Below, piece after piece: positions 22,501 to 32,856 of a stretch of DNA of 64,000 bases. Position 1 is the stretch's first letter, and every line of letters begins with the position of its first letter. The stretch is from Leishmania donovani. Lineage: Eukaryota > Euglenozoa > Kinetoplastea > Trypanosomatida > Trypanosomatidae. The DNA is taken from contig NC_018237.1 of NCBI RefSeq assembly GCF_000227135.1, forward strand, positions 145,548 to 209,547, given 5' to 3'. The notes beneath the pieces were generated by a model, which did not search any database, had not been told where the DNA came from, and was given only the letters and a program-made list of their open reading frames with translations. A program made the position numbers and the translations under genes.

Positions 22501-25149
22501 TCCCCTCTCTTCCGACGCCACCCCTTCTTGGACTCCTCTTGTGATGGTCCGTGTGGCATCGTTTGGGGCTACGCCAATGTTTGTCTTTCATTGTTTTTTT
22601 TTTGTTTTCGTGCTTATCTCTCCGAAGGTGCGCTCTTCTCTATGCGCATGCGTGTGTGTGCGTGTGGTGGCTCCCTTCTCCCTCCCCCTCACTCGTCGTG
22701 TGCCTTCCGAGAAGCACCGCCACGCAGCTTCCGTCTTCCGCGCAGACTCATCGGGTGATCTCCCCCGAAAACGTGAGCTGAAAGCGAAAACGGAAGAGCA
22801 GCACAGAAAAGGAAAGAAACAGCGGCACCCTCTTGTGGCAGTCCGAGGAACCGTTGCTGTATCGTTGCTCTCTCAGAGATCAAGGAACCATCCATTCTAC
22901 ATCCACGCATACGCGTGCACCGGGCACATTAGACGGGCTCATGTGCCCCTGAGCCCGGCGGCTATCTTCGACATGATGGCACGTGTCTTGGCCCTCTTAT
23001 TTTTTTCCGTCCCCTTGCCGTTTTCCTTCCAGCGCAGGGCAGCAGGGGAAACCGCGCACAGTTGGACGGCAACGGCACAGGCACACAAGAAGGCACAACG
23101 AACCCGATTTCTTTTTGTTCTCCCTTCGTTTTACGTGGTTTTTTTGTGTGTTGTGTGTTCATTTTTTATTTGTTTTTTTTTTCATTTGTGGTTTCAGTGG
23201 CAAGACGAATGGAAGAGAAAGAGGGCGCGGAGAGATTTGTTGGGTTGCTGTTCCGCATACTCTGCACACCTGTGTGCTGCATGGCTCCTCCTCTCCCCTT
23301 ACTCCAAAGGATGTGATTTGCTTCCGAAGACGAGCCGCGCATCCTCCTCGCTCGCGCACACGCCACCGATGTCCCCTCTCCCAGGCCTTATTTCTCCCGT
23401 TTTGATCTCGCATGCCTTTTCTTTGTCTTTTTTTTTCTGCGTTGTAAGACTTTCTTCTTTTCTTTCTCGTGCATGTTTGCGCACACACGGTACGGCGGGT
23501 GCACCCCTCCCTCCTCCACGCGGAATAAAAAAGAGACACACCTCCACACACGCCCCAAAACACGCGTGTTCGCATGTTTTTCTTTTTGCTTGTTTGCGCG
23601 TGCTCTCACTCTCGCGCTCGACTGCCCTTCCAGCCGCCGCCGCGTATGTTTGCTTACCTGCAGCATGTGCGTAGTGTGCATGTGAAGGCTGAGTGGCCAA
23701 GAGGGCCGTGGTCGTGGTAGTTGGGGAAGTGGCAGAGCTCTGTGTGTCTGTGTGTAACTCGCCCTCTCCCTCCTTGACGGTGCCCAGCTCGAACACTCCA
23801 ATGGAGTAGTATGGGTGGTTCCGGTGAATGAAGAAACAAAGAGAGAGCGGTAACAGTGAAATTTATGCACGTCTCAGCGAGCAACACCGCGTGGCGCCCT
23901 ACCCGAGGAACCGTCGCCTCCCTGTGTTGTGCGCACGTGAGCGTATTTGCGCGTGCATGCGTATGTATGTGTGCGTTCGTCTGCGCTCTTCAGTATGCCG
24001 GGTCTTCACGGCACGCTCCGTCTCTCTGTCGCGGCTCTTCCGTTTTCCGCCTCGGTTGTGTTGCGCGTGTGTAACGCCCGCTGCTTCTCGATGGTGTTTG
24101 AGCGACAAGCTATGCAGCCCGTGATGGTGTTGACCCAACGACGTGATGGCGACCACCTGCAAACAAAAAAGAATTTCACGGCATATCCCGTCACAAGTCG
24201 TGACGTTAAGTTTTCAGCTCGTGCACCGAGCAGCTCCTTGTTTGCAGCGCCTCGCTCCTAGCACCAAGGTTTGATGTCAAGATGGGTTGGCCGGAGGAAA
24301 GGCAAGCCGATGCCGAGAGAGAACACCGTCAGGCGAAGGCTCTCCCTGAGGCAGTGTCTGCCATCCTCTTACACCAGATGTTCCTGCCGAGCGCCTTTCC
24401 TTCTCTCTCTGCCTTGTACTCGGCGAAAGCTTGCTGCGCTGCTTCCGTGACACTCTACGTTCCCGGGCTTCTGTGTGCGGTAGCGCGCCCGGCCGGCGGT
24501 GCGCAACGCCTCGTCTCCGTCGACGCTCCACACGCCCCACTCCACTCCCCCTTCGCCACGCCCGCCCCGCTCTGCAACCCGCCAAAGTTCGCAACAGTCA
24601 CTCCACATCCGCCCCGCGCCGCATCGACGTCCCACTCGCCCGCCCGTGCGTGAGCATCTGCACACGTTTGCAGCCGTCTCACGCCACCCACGAGTCCACT
24701 TCATTTTCCGCCTCGCTTTGCCTGCCTCATCGTCTTTTTTTTTTTGTGTGTGTGTGTGGAGGGTGGGGGGCCTTCTCTCTCTCTCTCGGTGCCGCACAAA
24801 ACCACCTCTTCTCTCGCCCTCGCCACTCCAGCAGGAAGGACGATACATCCACTAGCACAAACGAAATCATAATCGTCCAAACAACACTTTCCACCCCCGT
24901 GAAGTCTGATCGGGTTTATCGCTCCTCTTCTGTTGTTCCGTTGTTTGCCTCTCTGTCCCTTCCCTCCTTCCCCTCCCCCTCCCCTACATCCCCACCCACC
25001 CCCGCCCCGACCACCCATTCATACACGACAAGACACACACACACACAAGCGCGACAAAATTCCCTGCCTTTCTCTCTCTCTCCGCCTTCTTTTTCACTCA
25101 CACTTCTACCTGCCACAAGACCAGCCACACCGCTGTGCAAGTCTTTTCA
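19285..25149. other. Long spacer between FBT3 and FBT4
   Basis: Nearly 6 kb, the longest spacer in the window. Strongly pyrimidine-biased, with GT repeats (19541-19579, 20059-20082), TA/GT repeats at 22138-22185 and many T runs. The large open frames (for example 21085-22758) translate to Cys/Phe/Ser/Pro-rich low-complexity strings and are not accepted. A 123-codon ATG frame at 24282-24653 is the least implausible and is listed separately as a finding. Confidence 0.5.
19541..19579. repeat. (GT)n microsatellite
   Basis: An almost pure GT run of about 39 bases in the 3' flank of transporter copy 3; the longest clean dinucleotide tract in the array. Confidence 0.9.
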
Positions 25150-25179
25150 ACACAAACCCCCTACCTCTCCCTCTCACAG
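25150..25179 (+). promoter_or_regulatory. Candidate spliced-leader acceptor of FBT4
   Basis: A CT-rich tract (ctacctctccctctcacag) ends in CAG at 25177-25179, 18 bases before the start codon. AGs at 25118 and 25123 after an earlier tract are alternatives. Confidence 0.45.
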
Positions 25180-25197
25180 GTCTCCATTGCCATCAGC

Positions 25198-27980
25198 ATG
25201 TCCTACAAGGAGGCCGCTCCCAAGCGCGAGAAGGACGCCGCGGGTGCAGCAGCGGTGCCTGAGGCGGCCGCCGCGGGAAATGACGGCAAGTACATCCACC
25301 CCGAGGCAGCGTCCCTGTTCGCCAGGTGCCCGTGGGTTCGCCGCGTCCCCGTGTTTGGCGAGGCTGTCGAGGGCTACGGGCTCAAGTTCATCGTCGCCCT
25401 CGGCGCTAGCAACCTGCTCTGCAAGGGCGTCGCGGATCAGATTCTATATGGTCAGACGTACGCCATGATGATTGATCGCTACGGCATCGACGTGGCCCGC
25501 TACCAGCGCCTGTCTTCGATTTCGACGATGGGGTGGTCCATCAAGGCCTTCACAGCGATGCTCTGCGACGGCTTCGCCTTCCTCGGCTACACGAAGCGCT
25601 GGTACATGTTCATCTCCTGCGTCGGCGGTGGCGCGTTCGCGCTGATCTACGGCCTCCTTCCGGCGAAGGAGGCGTCGGCCAACGTCGCGTGTGCCTTCAT
25701 CTTCCTGTCGAGCTGGGGCAAGGCCAACGTGGATATCCTGTCTCAGGGCCATTACAGTCGACTGATGCGCCAGAACCCGAAGCCTGGGCCGGCACTGGTG
25801 AGCTGGATGTGGTTTTGCATAATGATTGGCTCACTCATCGCGACTGTGATGAACGGCCCGCTCGCGGATGCCGGTAAGCCGCAGATCAGCATCTTCGTGT
25901 CTGCCGCGCTGCAGGCCATCACCTGCGTCTTCTACCTGTTCAACTGGTACGGGGAGAAGAAGAACCGCGTGCTGCGTTCCGAGGACGCGCTGTTTATTCT
26001 GGAGGAGACGCGCAAGGAGCGTGAGCGCCTGGGCCTCGAGGGGGTGAACAACGGCACGGCGGGTGCGCAGCATGGTGGTGCGGCGAAGGGGAAGAGGAGC
26101 CCGCAGCGCTCGCACTCGGATGAAGGCGTGGAGGGTGCCGTACGGGATGCCCTCAACGATGGTCAGCGCGACAACGGTGAACTTGTGCAGGACGTCTACG
26201 ACGACGCGTATGACGACGGCGAAGAGGTGGCCGAGGGCGAGGTGTACTACGGCAAGCCGCCGGTGCCGTGCCTGTTCGGGCTGTTCGAGGCGAACACGGA
26301 GGTGATTTCGAAGAACTGGAAGATCTTCGTGTACAGCGTTGTCATGACCTGTGCTGTGATCGCGATGCTGTGCTGCAACATCCTGGCCGANNNNNNNNNN
26401 NNNNNNNNNNNNNNNNNNNNNNNNNNNNNNNNNNNNNNNNNNNNNNNNNNNNNNNNNNNNNNNNNNNNNNNNNNNNNNNNNNNNNNNNNGGTGATTTCGA
26501 AGAACTGGAAGATCTTCGTGTACAGCGTTGTCATGACCTGTGCTGTGATCGCGATGCTGTGTGCCAACATCCTGGCCGACACGCTGGGCCTCCTGGTTGC
26601 GTGCGTCGTTGTGTCGACCATCTGCTGCGCCGCGTCCTTCTGGGCCCTGCCGCTGGTGATTGCGAAGGCCAACGTGTTTGCATACCTGGATAAGGCTGTT
26701 TCCATCCGTGTGAGCGGTCCCCTAAACGCGTTCTACTTGAACACCTACGGCTGCCCCGGCAACCTGCCCAACTTCACCTACACCTTCTACAACACGGTGG
26801 CTGGCGTCATCAGCAGTGCTGTTGGTATGATTACCGTGACGCTGTTCAACTTCCTGTTCGCGAAGCATGGCTACCGCCTCACCTTCATTGTGACGACAAT
26901 CATGCAGGTTATGGGTGGTGTGTTCGACATCATCATGGTGAAGCGCTGGAACCTGCACATCGGCATCCCTGACCACGCCATGTACATCTGGGGCTATACT
27001 GTTGTGGGTGAGCTCGTGTACATGCTCGCCCTTATGCCGCCTGTGGTGCTGCTGTCTCGCCTGTGCCCTCGTGGCTCGGAGAGTGTCGTGTATGCGCTGA
27101 TGGCGGGCTTCGCGAGCCTTGGCCAGACCACCGCGGCGTCTCTCGGTGCCATCCTTCTGGAGTACGGCCTGCCTGTGTTCAAGACGCAGGATGACGGGTC
27201 TCGCTGCAACTACGACAACCTGCCGCTGCTGCTGTTCCTGTGCAACATGTGTACGCCGCTGCTGGCGATTCCGCTGAGCATAATACTGCTTCCGAAGGCG
27301 CGCATCTGCGACGATATCGACATTGACGGCAAGGTGGTGCGTCAGGCCGTGGATAAGCAGGTCGCAGCTGCTCCGCTGCCGAGCTCCGACTCGGACGCGG
27401 TGATGAATGCCGAACCGCTTCATGGGAACAAGGCGGATGAGCGCGAGGCAGCGCGCGGGGAGGCGGTGCAGGGCAAACGGGCGGNNNNNNNNNNNNNNNN
27501 NNNNNNNNNNNNNNNNNNNNNNNNNNNNNNNNNNNNNNNNNNNNNNNNNNNNNNNNNNNNNNNNNNNNNNNNNNNNNNNNNNNGGGCTTCGCCCGCCTTG
27601 GCCGAACCACCGCGGCGTCTCTCGGTGCCATCCTTCTGGAGTACGGCCTGCCTGTGTTCAAGACGCAGGATGACGGGTCTCGCTGCAACTACGACAACCT
27701 GCCGCTGCTGCTGTTCCTGTGCAGCATGTGCACGCCGCTGCTGGCGATTCCGCTGAGCATAATACTGCTTCCGAAGGCGCGCATCTGCGACGATATCGAC
27801 ATTGACGGCAAGGTGGTGCGTCAGGCCGTGGATAAGCAGGTCGCAGCTGCTCCGCTGCCGAGCTCCGACTCGGACGCGGTGATGAATGCCGAACCGCTTC
27901 ATGGGAACAAGGCGGATGAGCGCGAGGCAGCGCGCGGGGAGGCGGTGCAGGGCAAACGGGCGGGCGCTTCAGAGAAATAG
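25198..27980 (+). CDS. Folate/biopterin transporter family protein (array copy 4, misassembled)
   Basis: FBT-family transporter beginning MSYKEAAPKREKDAAG; the same start is used by copy 5. Two 99-N gaps interrupt it (26391-26489 and 27485-27583). After each, the sequence restarts inside what was already read: 26490-26579 repeats 26301-26390, and 27584-27963 repeats 27105-27484. Removing the repeats leaves 2115 bases, 705 codons including the stop, with no frameshift. The repeats are not identical, so the two sides of each gap may come from different paralogues. Before the first gap the sequence encodes LCCNILA, after it LCANILA. Near the second gap, CNMC becomes CSMC. The protein has the usual blocks, the acidic loop and the sequon in PNFTYTFYN. 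The frame also opens upstream to 25135, but family comparison supports the ATG at 25198. The tail ends GKRAGASEK. Confidence 0.85.
26391..26489. other. Assembly gap (99 N) in FBT4
   Basis: Flanks repeat the same 90 bases with two codon differences, suggesting unmerged contig ends from two gene copies. Confidence 0.95.
27485..27583. other. Assembly gap (99 N) near the 3' end of FBT4
   Basis: Sequence after the gap equals 27105 onward, with scattered differences. The second version supplies the real stop codon at 27978. Confidence 0.95.
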
Positions 27981-30390
27981 CTGGCGCTGTGGAGTGCTGT
28001 GCGAAGTATTGTGGCGCTTGACGGTTGTTGAAAGGGAGGTTATGGATGTCTTCAAGGAGTATCGATCCGGTAACGGATGGCGCGTTTCTGGATCATCTGG
28101 TCTCTCTTCCTGCATGATTAGGTGTTCAGCGACGTTGAGGGTGCCGAGTGCAGCCTTTGCCTTTCGCTGCATGTTGGGGCGGCATTTGATGGTTAGTCGC
28201 CAGTGGACGCGGATCGGCCGGAGGGGTGCGTTTCAGACTCAGCGGAGTAGTTGAAGACCGATGCGGCGGATGACGGGCTTTCGTGGCGGCCTGTCTTTGC
28301 GGACGTGTTGCCGTTTTTCTGCATTTGCCGATGTACACCGCTTCGTCGCTAGCTCTCTCTCTCTCTCTTCGACACCACCTTTTCGCCCCCACCGACTTTG
28401 CCGTGGCCCCAGCCTCCTGTGCGCGTGTTGGCTGGGGTGTCTGATGGTGGTGTTACCCGTCGTGCACCCGCCTGACCTGTCTGCGCCCCCTTCCGTCGTC
28501 GCGGCTCTGTCTGCCACGTGCGAAGACAAAACACAATACACATATGTGAAACACAACACGGAACGCATGCAAGGACGCTAATCAGTGAGAATACGCGACT
28601 TTCTGAACCCTAACGCGGCCTCTGATGCCTTGTGTTGGTGGTTGTGATGTCTACTTCGCGTATACATGTATGTGTGCGTGCTTGGATGGAATCACGGGTG
28701 CCTCTCTCTGTCTGTGCTATGGTAGCTCGTATCCGCATCGATAAATTTCATCTCCCCGTTGCGTCACCACCACCTCTCCATATCCTTTTCGTCTCGCATG
28801 CCCTGAGCGTCTTCGAAGTTGTCGCGTGCAACAGTTTTGTGCCGTGGTGCACATCTTGCCGCTGCTTGGCAACATGCGCGAGGAAGGGAAAGGCATGGGC
28901 ACGACGAAACCTGCCCGGCGGTGGCGAGGGCAGCGGCCCCGAAGCGTCGCATGTCGTTTTGCCGCGGCGCTTGTGCGCCTCTGCGAACGCAAGATCCACG
29001 ACGGCACTCTGCATCTCCCGCTTTCCCTCCCTCCCTCGCGTGCGCGTGCATGAGTGGCGACCGCTTGTGCGGTTGTTATTTAGAAGCAGTGCCCGCTCAC
29101 CCAAAGGAACGGGGATGCGGGGGCCCGTTGTGCCAGCCTCGCATGCGTATGAGGGGGCAAGAAACAAGAAACAAGTGGAGCAGGATGACAGGCAGCTGCC
29201 TGGCTGCCCAACGAATACACTGCACGACAAGAATGACCAGTGACAATCTCCACACGTAGGACATTCTCCTCTTCTTTTTTTTCCGGTGATGATTTCGTGT
29301 GCCGCTCGTTCTCTAGCGCGCGCTCTCTATGGGCGTCAAGTTGTGTGTGTTGTCGCTTCGATTTCCTCGCTGCCTCGCTCCCCTCCCCTCCACCCCCTCC
29401 GGCACGCCGTTTTGTGTTGATGGTGCGACTGGCCTGTCATCCTCCCCTTTCCTTCGGAACCTCCGTCGTCGACACACAGCACACGCGCGCTGCCGCCGGC
29501 GCGCTCCTGTGCGAGCATTTTCTCCTATTCTTCCTCCGCTGTGTGTGTAGCCATTTAGCGTGTGAGAGTGACCAGAAGGAAGGAAGCGGCACATGGGCGC
29601 GGCCCGCCGTCCGCGGATGGCCTCCTTGCCTTCGCTTCGCCCCCCCCCCTCCGCATTTCTTTCACGTCCACTCTGGGGTTGGAGTAGGGGATGGGGGTTG
29701 TGAGAAGTCATTGCAGGTATTTGTCCTCCAAGAGAACGTGCCGACCCTCGTCTTCTCTGAAGTTCGTCGTTTTTTTTTTGGCGTCATCTGCTCCCGGATC
29801 CAGGACCCGGACTCTGCAACGTAGCGGGCGGACGAAGAGCGCAAGGACGCAAGCCGAACCGAGGTATTCGCCCGGATTGGGAAAGCTGGATGCAACGACT
29901 CAACCGGGAAGTGGGGAAAGACAGCGAGGGCATTGGGAGCAGACGACATAGTAGGCGGCAAGGCCGTGGGAACGCAAGACGTGAATGCCGGGCTCATGAA
30001 GGAGTGGCCAAAGATAGGCATCAGCTCGTCACCGTGAGACCCCAGCCCTTGGTCTCCTCCGCTGTTCTCTCTTTCTGCGCTTGTGTTTCGCGGTCGTTGA
30101 CGTCGGCTCCGCCTGCTTGTCCCTTTCTGAGTAGGTGAGCCCTCCCTCCCCCCTGACTCTGAGTGTGTGCCCCTCGCGCTGAGTTGAGGCACACGTTGTT
30201 TGTCATTTGTTTCCTACACGCACCTATCGTTCCTGCTTTAAATTACGTCTTGCCTTCTTATTGCGGCGAAACCGCCTTTCGCTGTCCTCCTACCTCTTCC
30301 CTCTCCTGCCGTTCCAACGCGCCGCTCCCTCCCGCATGTGGTACTTTCACCCTTTTCCTCCAATTCTCTTCGCATGTTTGTATGTGTGTC
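27981..30390. other. Spacer downstream of FBT4
   Basis: No confident gene. It is less pyrimidine-biased than the other spacers between about 28000 and 30050, and several medium open frames exist on both strands. A 71-codon stretch at 29825-30037 with ordinary amino-acid composition but no start codon is noted among the findings. The rest looks like UTR and spacer. Confidence 0.5.
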
Positions 30391-31147
30391 GATGGTCACG
30401 CCTGCGATTCCGTCTCAGCGCTTATTTCTTCGCTCTTTCCCTCCACCCCCTCCCTTTCCCCCTTCGCATTCCTTGTAACTTTTCTGCGCGCCTCCTCTGA
30501 CGGCGAATCCCACCCACACAATGCCTTGTGTGTGTCTGTGTGTGTGCGTGTGTGTGTGTGTGTGTGTGTGATTTGTTGGTTTCACTTTCCACTGTACGAC
30601 ATCTCTGCCTTCTATAGATGTTGGTGCTGACGTTCTGCAAGGTCTTCCATGTACATATATATATATATATATGTGTGTGTGTGCCTGTGTGTTCTCCTCC
30701 GACGCTGCGCTCCCTCGCTNNNNNNNNNNNNNNNNNNNNNNNNNNNNNNNNNNNNNNNNNNNNNNNNNNNNNNNNNNNNNNNNNNNNNNNNNNNNNNNNN
30801 NNNNNNNNNNNNNNNNNNGATGGTCACGCCTGCGATTCCGTCTCAGCGCTTATTTCTTCGCTCTTTCCCTCCACCCCCTCCCTTTCCCCCTTCGCATTCC
30901 TTGTAACTTTTCTGCGCGCCTCCTCTGACGGCGAATCCCACCCACACAATGCCTTGTGTGTGTCTGTGTGTGTGCGTGTGTGTGTGTGTGTGTGTGTGAT
31001 TTGTTGGTTTCACTTTCCACTGTACGACATCTCTGCCTTCTATAGATGTTGGTGCTGACGTTCTGCAAGGTCTTCCATGTACATATATATATATATATAT
31101 GTGTGTGTGTGCCTGTGTGTTCTCCTCCGACGCTGCGCTCCCTCGCT
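30391..31147 (+). repeat. Sequence repeated across an assembly gap
   Basis: 30391-30719 and 30819-31147 are the same sequence, including the GT run and the TATATA tract, on either side of a 99-N gap. This is most simply two overlapping contig ends left unmerged. Confidence 0.85.
30720..30818. other. Assembly gap (99 N)
   Basis: Both sides carry the same 329 bases. Confidence 0.95.
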
Positions 31148-31810
31148 GTCGCACTGAGATGGGCGTCGTAAAACGTCGGCCTCTGCGAGCATGTGTGGGT
31201 GTGTGCTGGCTTTTGTCTTGTCGGGTGAGAGTGCGAACGGGACGGGCAGTGCCGCTCACGCATCTCTCCTTTGGGTGTTGTTTTGTTTTCTCTAAGTGCG
31301 TGTGTGCCCCGATGAAGCCGGCCACCCAAACGCGCGGTAGCTCAGCGTCCAGTGCCCCCACTCTGAGTGTTTGGGGGGGGGAGAGCCAGAGCAGCCCATC
31401 GCTGCTGATGTCGGCGGTGAGGTCCTGGGTGGCGTGGCGTCGGAGCGACCTGCACTACTGAGCACGCTTGCGCCATCCATATTATGATCAAAACCTTAAA
31501 GCAACTCGAACGCACCCCACCCTGCCCTCACTGCTTACTGGTGGTGTGTGTGGGGGAGGGGGGCGTGAGCCACCCCGAGGGGTGCACGAGGCTGCGACCG
31601 GCACAAGGGCAGCGCACTGTGAGGCGGTGTGCGGGCAACGCGTGAAGCAGAAGCCGTGCGCAGGTAGCGGGGGCGGCGCATGTGCTGTAACCCGTGTGTT
31701 CACGGCTGCCTCGCAGCACGTGATTGCGTCTGTGGCAGGGCGGTGCGTTGTGGTGAGGGGCCGGGAGAGGGCACGAGTGAACTCGTGTTGTATGACGGAG
31801 AAGCGGACAC
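31101..31810 (+). mobile_element. SIDER2-like retroposon, full copy A
   Basis: A roughly 710-bp unit that reappears, nearly identical, at 40689-41410. Homology of the two begins in a GT run just before cctgtgtgttctcctccgac and ends at gcggacacac, with unrelated sequence on both sides, which defines the element. It carries no open coding sequence. SIDER2 elements are Leishmania-specific short degenerate retroposons, usually found in 3' UTRs and reported to promote mRNA decay and to serve as recombination points. The family name rests on size, position and repetition, not on a database match. Confidence 0.65.
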
Positions 31811-32453
31811 ACGGTGCCAAAAGCAAGTACCACACGAGTGATGCCAAAGACACCACCCTCCATCCCCTCTCCTTCTCCGCCCTCATTGTCGCTACTCGAT
31901 GCCAACAGCGACGGAAACTCCTCTCATCAAGCGCCATTCATGTTTGCACTCCTTCTGCCTTTTCTAAACTGCCCATTTACCTGGGCGATGNNNNNNNNNN
32001 NNNNNNNNNNNNNNNNNNNNNNNNNNNNNNNNNNNNNNNNNNNNNNNNNNNNNNNNNNNNNNNNNNNNNNNNNNNNNNNNNNNNNNNNNGTGTGCGGGCA
32101 ACGCGTGAAGCAGAAGCCGTGCGCAGGTAGCGGGGGCGGCGCATGTGCTGTAACCCGTGTGTTCACGGCTGCCTCGCAGCACGTGATTGCGTCTGTGGCA
32201 GGGCGGGGCGTTGTGGTGAGGGGCCGGGAGAGGGCACGAGTGAACTCGTGTTGTATGACGGAGAAGCGGACACACGGTGCCAAAAGCAAGTACCACACGA
32301 GTGATGCCAAAGACACCACCCTCCATCCCCTCTCCTTCTCCGCCCTCATTGTCGCTACTCGATGCCAACAGCGACGGAAACTCCTCTCATCAAGCGCCAT
32401 TCATGTTTGCACTCCTTCTGCCTTTTCTAAACTGCCCATTTACCTGGGCGATG
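31627..32453 (+). repeat. 3' part of SIDER2 copy A plus flank, repeated across a gap
   Basis: 32090-32453 repeats 31627-31990 after a 99-N gap, with at least one base difference (gcggtgcg versus gcggggcg). Probably unmerged contig ends rather than two elements. Confidence 0.85.
31991..32089. other. Assembly gap (99 N)
   Basis: Flanked by the same 364-base sequence on both sides. Confidence 0.95.
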
Positions 32454-32856
32454 CGTGGCTGCTCTCGCCATACGTTGCGTTCTCCATGGCGCCTCCCACG
32501 GAGGCACGCATGCAGACGCACGAATGCATACTGGCGCTGTCTCTCCTCCCGATTCTCTCCGCCCTCTGCCTCAGCACCTTTCGCTATCCGACGCACAGAT
32601 GCCAGGCATTCAAGCTCCCGTCTGCCTGCATTTCTTTTAGCGCGTGGTTCTCTGTGTCTGTCGGTGGCGTCACCCCCGCCCACATTCAGCACACCCTGCG
32701 CGGCCGCCATTCTGCTTTTCGCTCCTCTCGGCCGCCAGCGATCGTTGTTACAAGGATGCTGGAGGCTCCAACGCATCCCTACACCGATACAGCACCCCGC
32801 CACAAAAACTGCATCCGCAGCAATCTGCCACACTCCTTCCGCAACACCTTACCACG
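32454..32856. other. 5' flank of FBT5
   Basis: Non-coding. The strongest acceptor candidate is tttcttttag, with AG at 32639-32640, about 217 bases before the start codon. The flank has no similarity to the 5' flank of copy 4, although the coding regions are almost the same. Confidence 0.45.

Noticed and set aside
21085..22758. 557-codon plus-strand frame in the FBT3-FBT4 spacer
   Set aside because: Length comes from stop-poor pyrimidine sequence; no domain, no even composition, and microsatellites are inside it.
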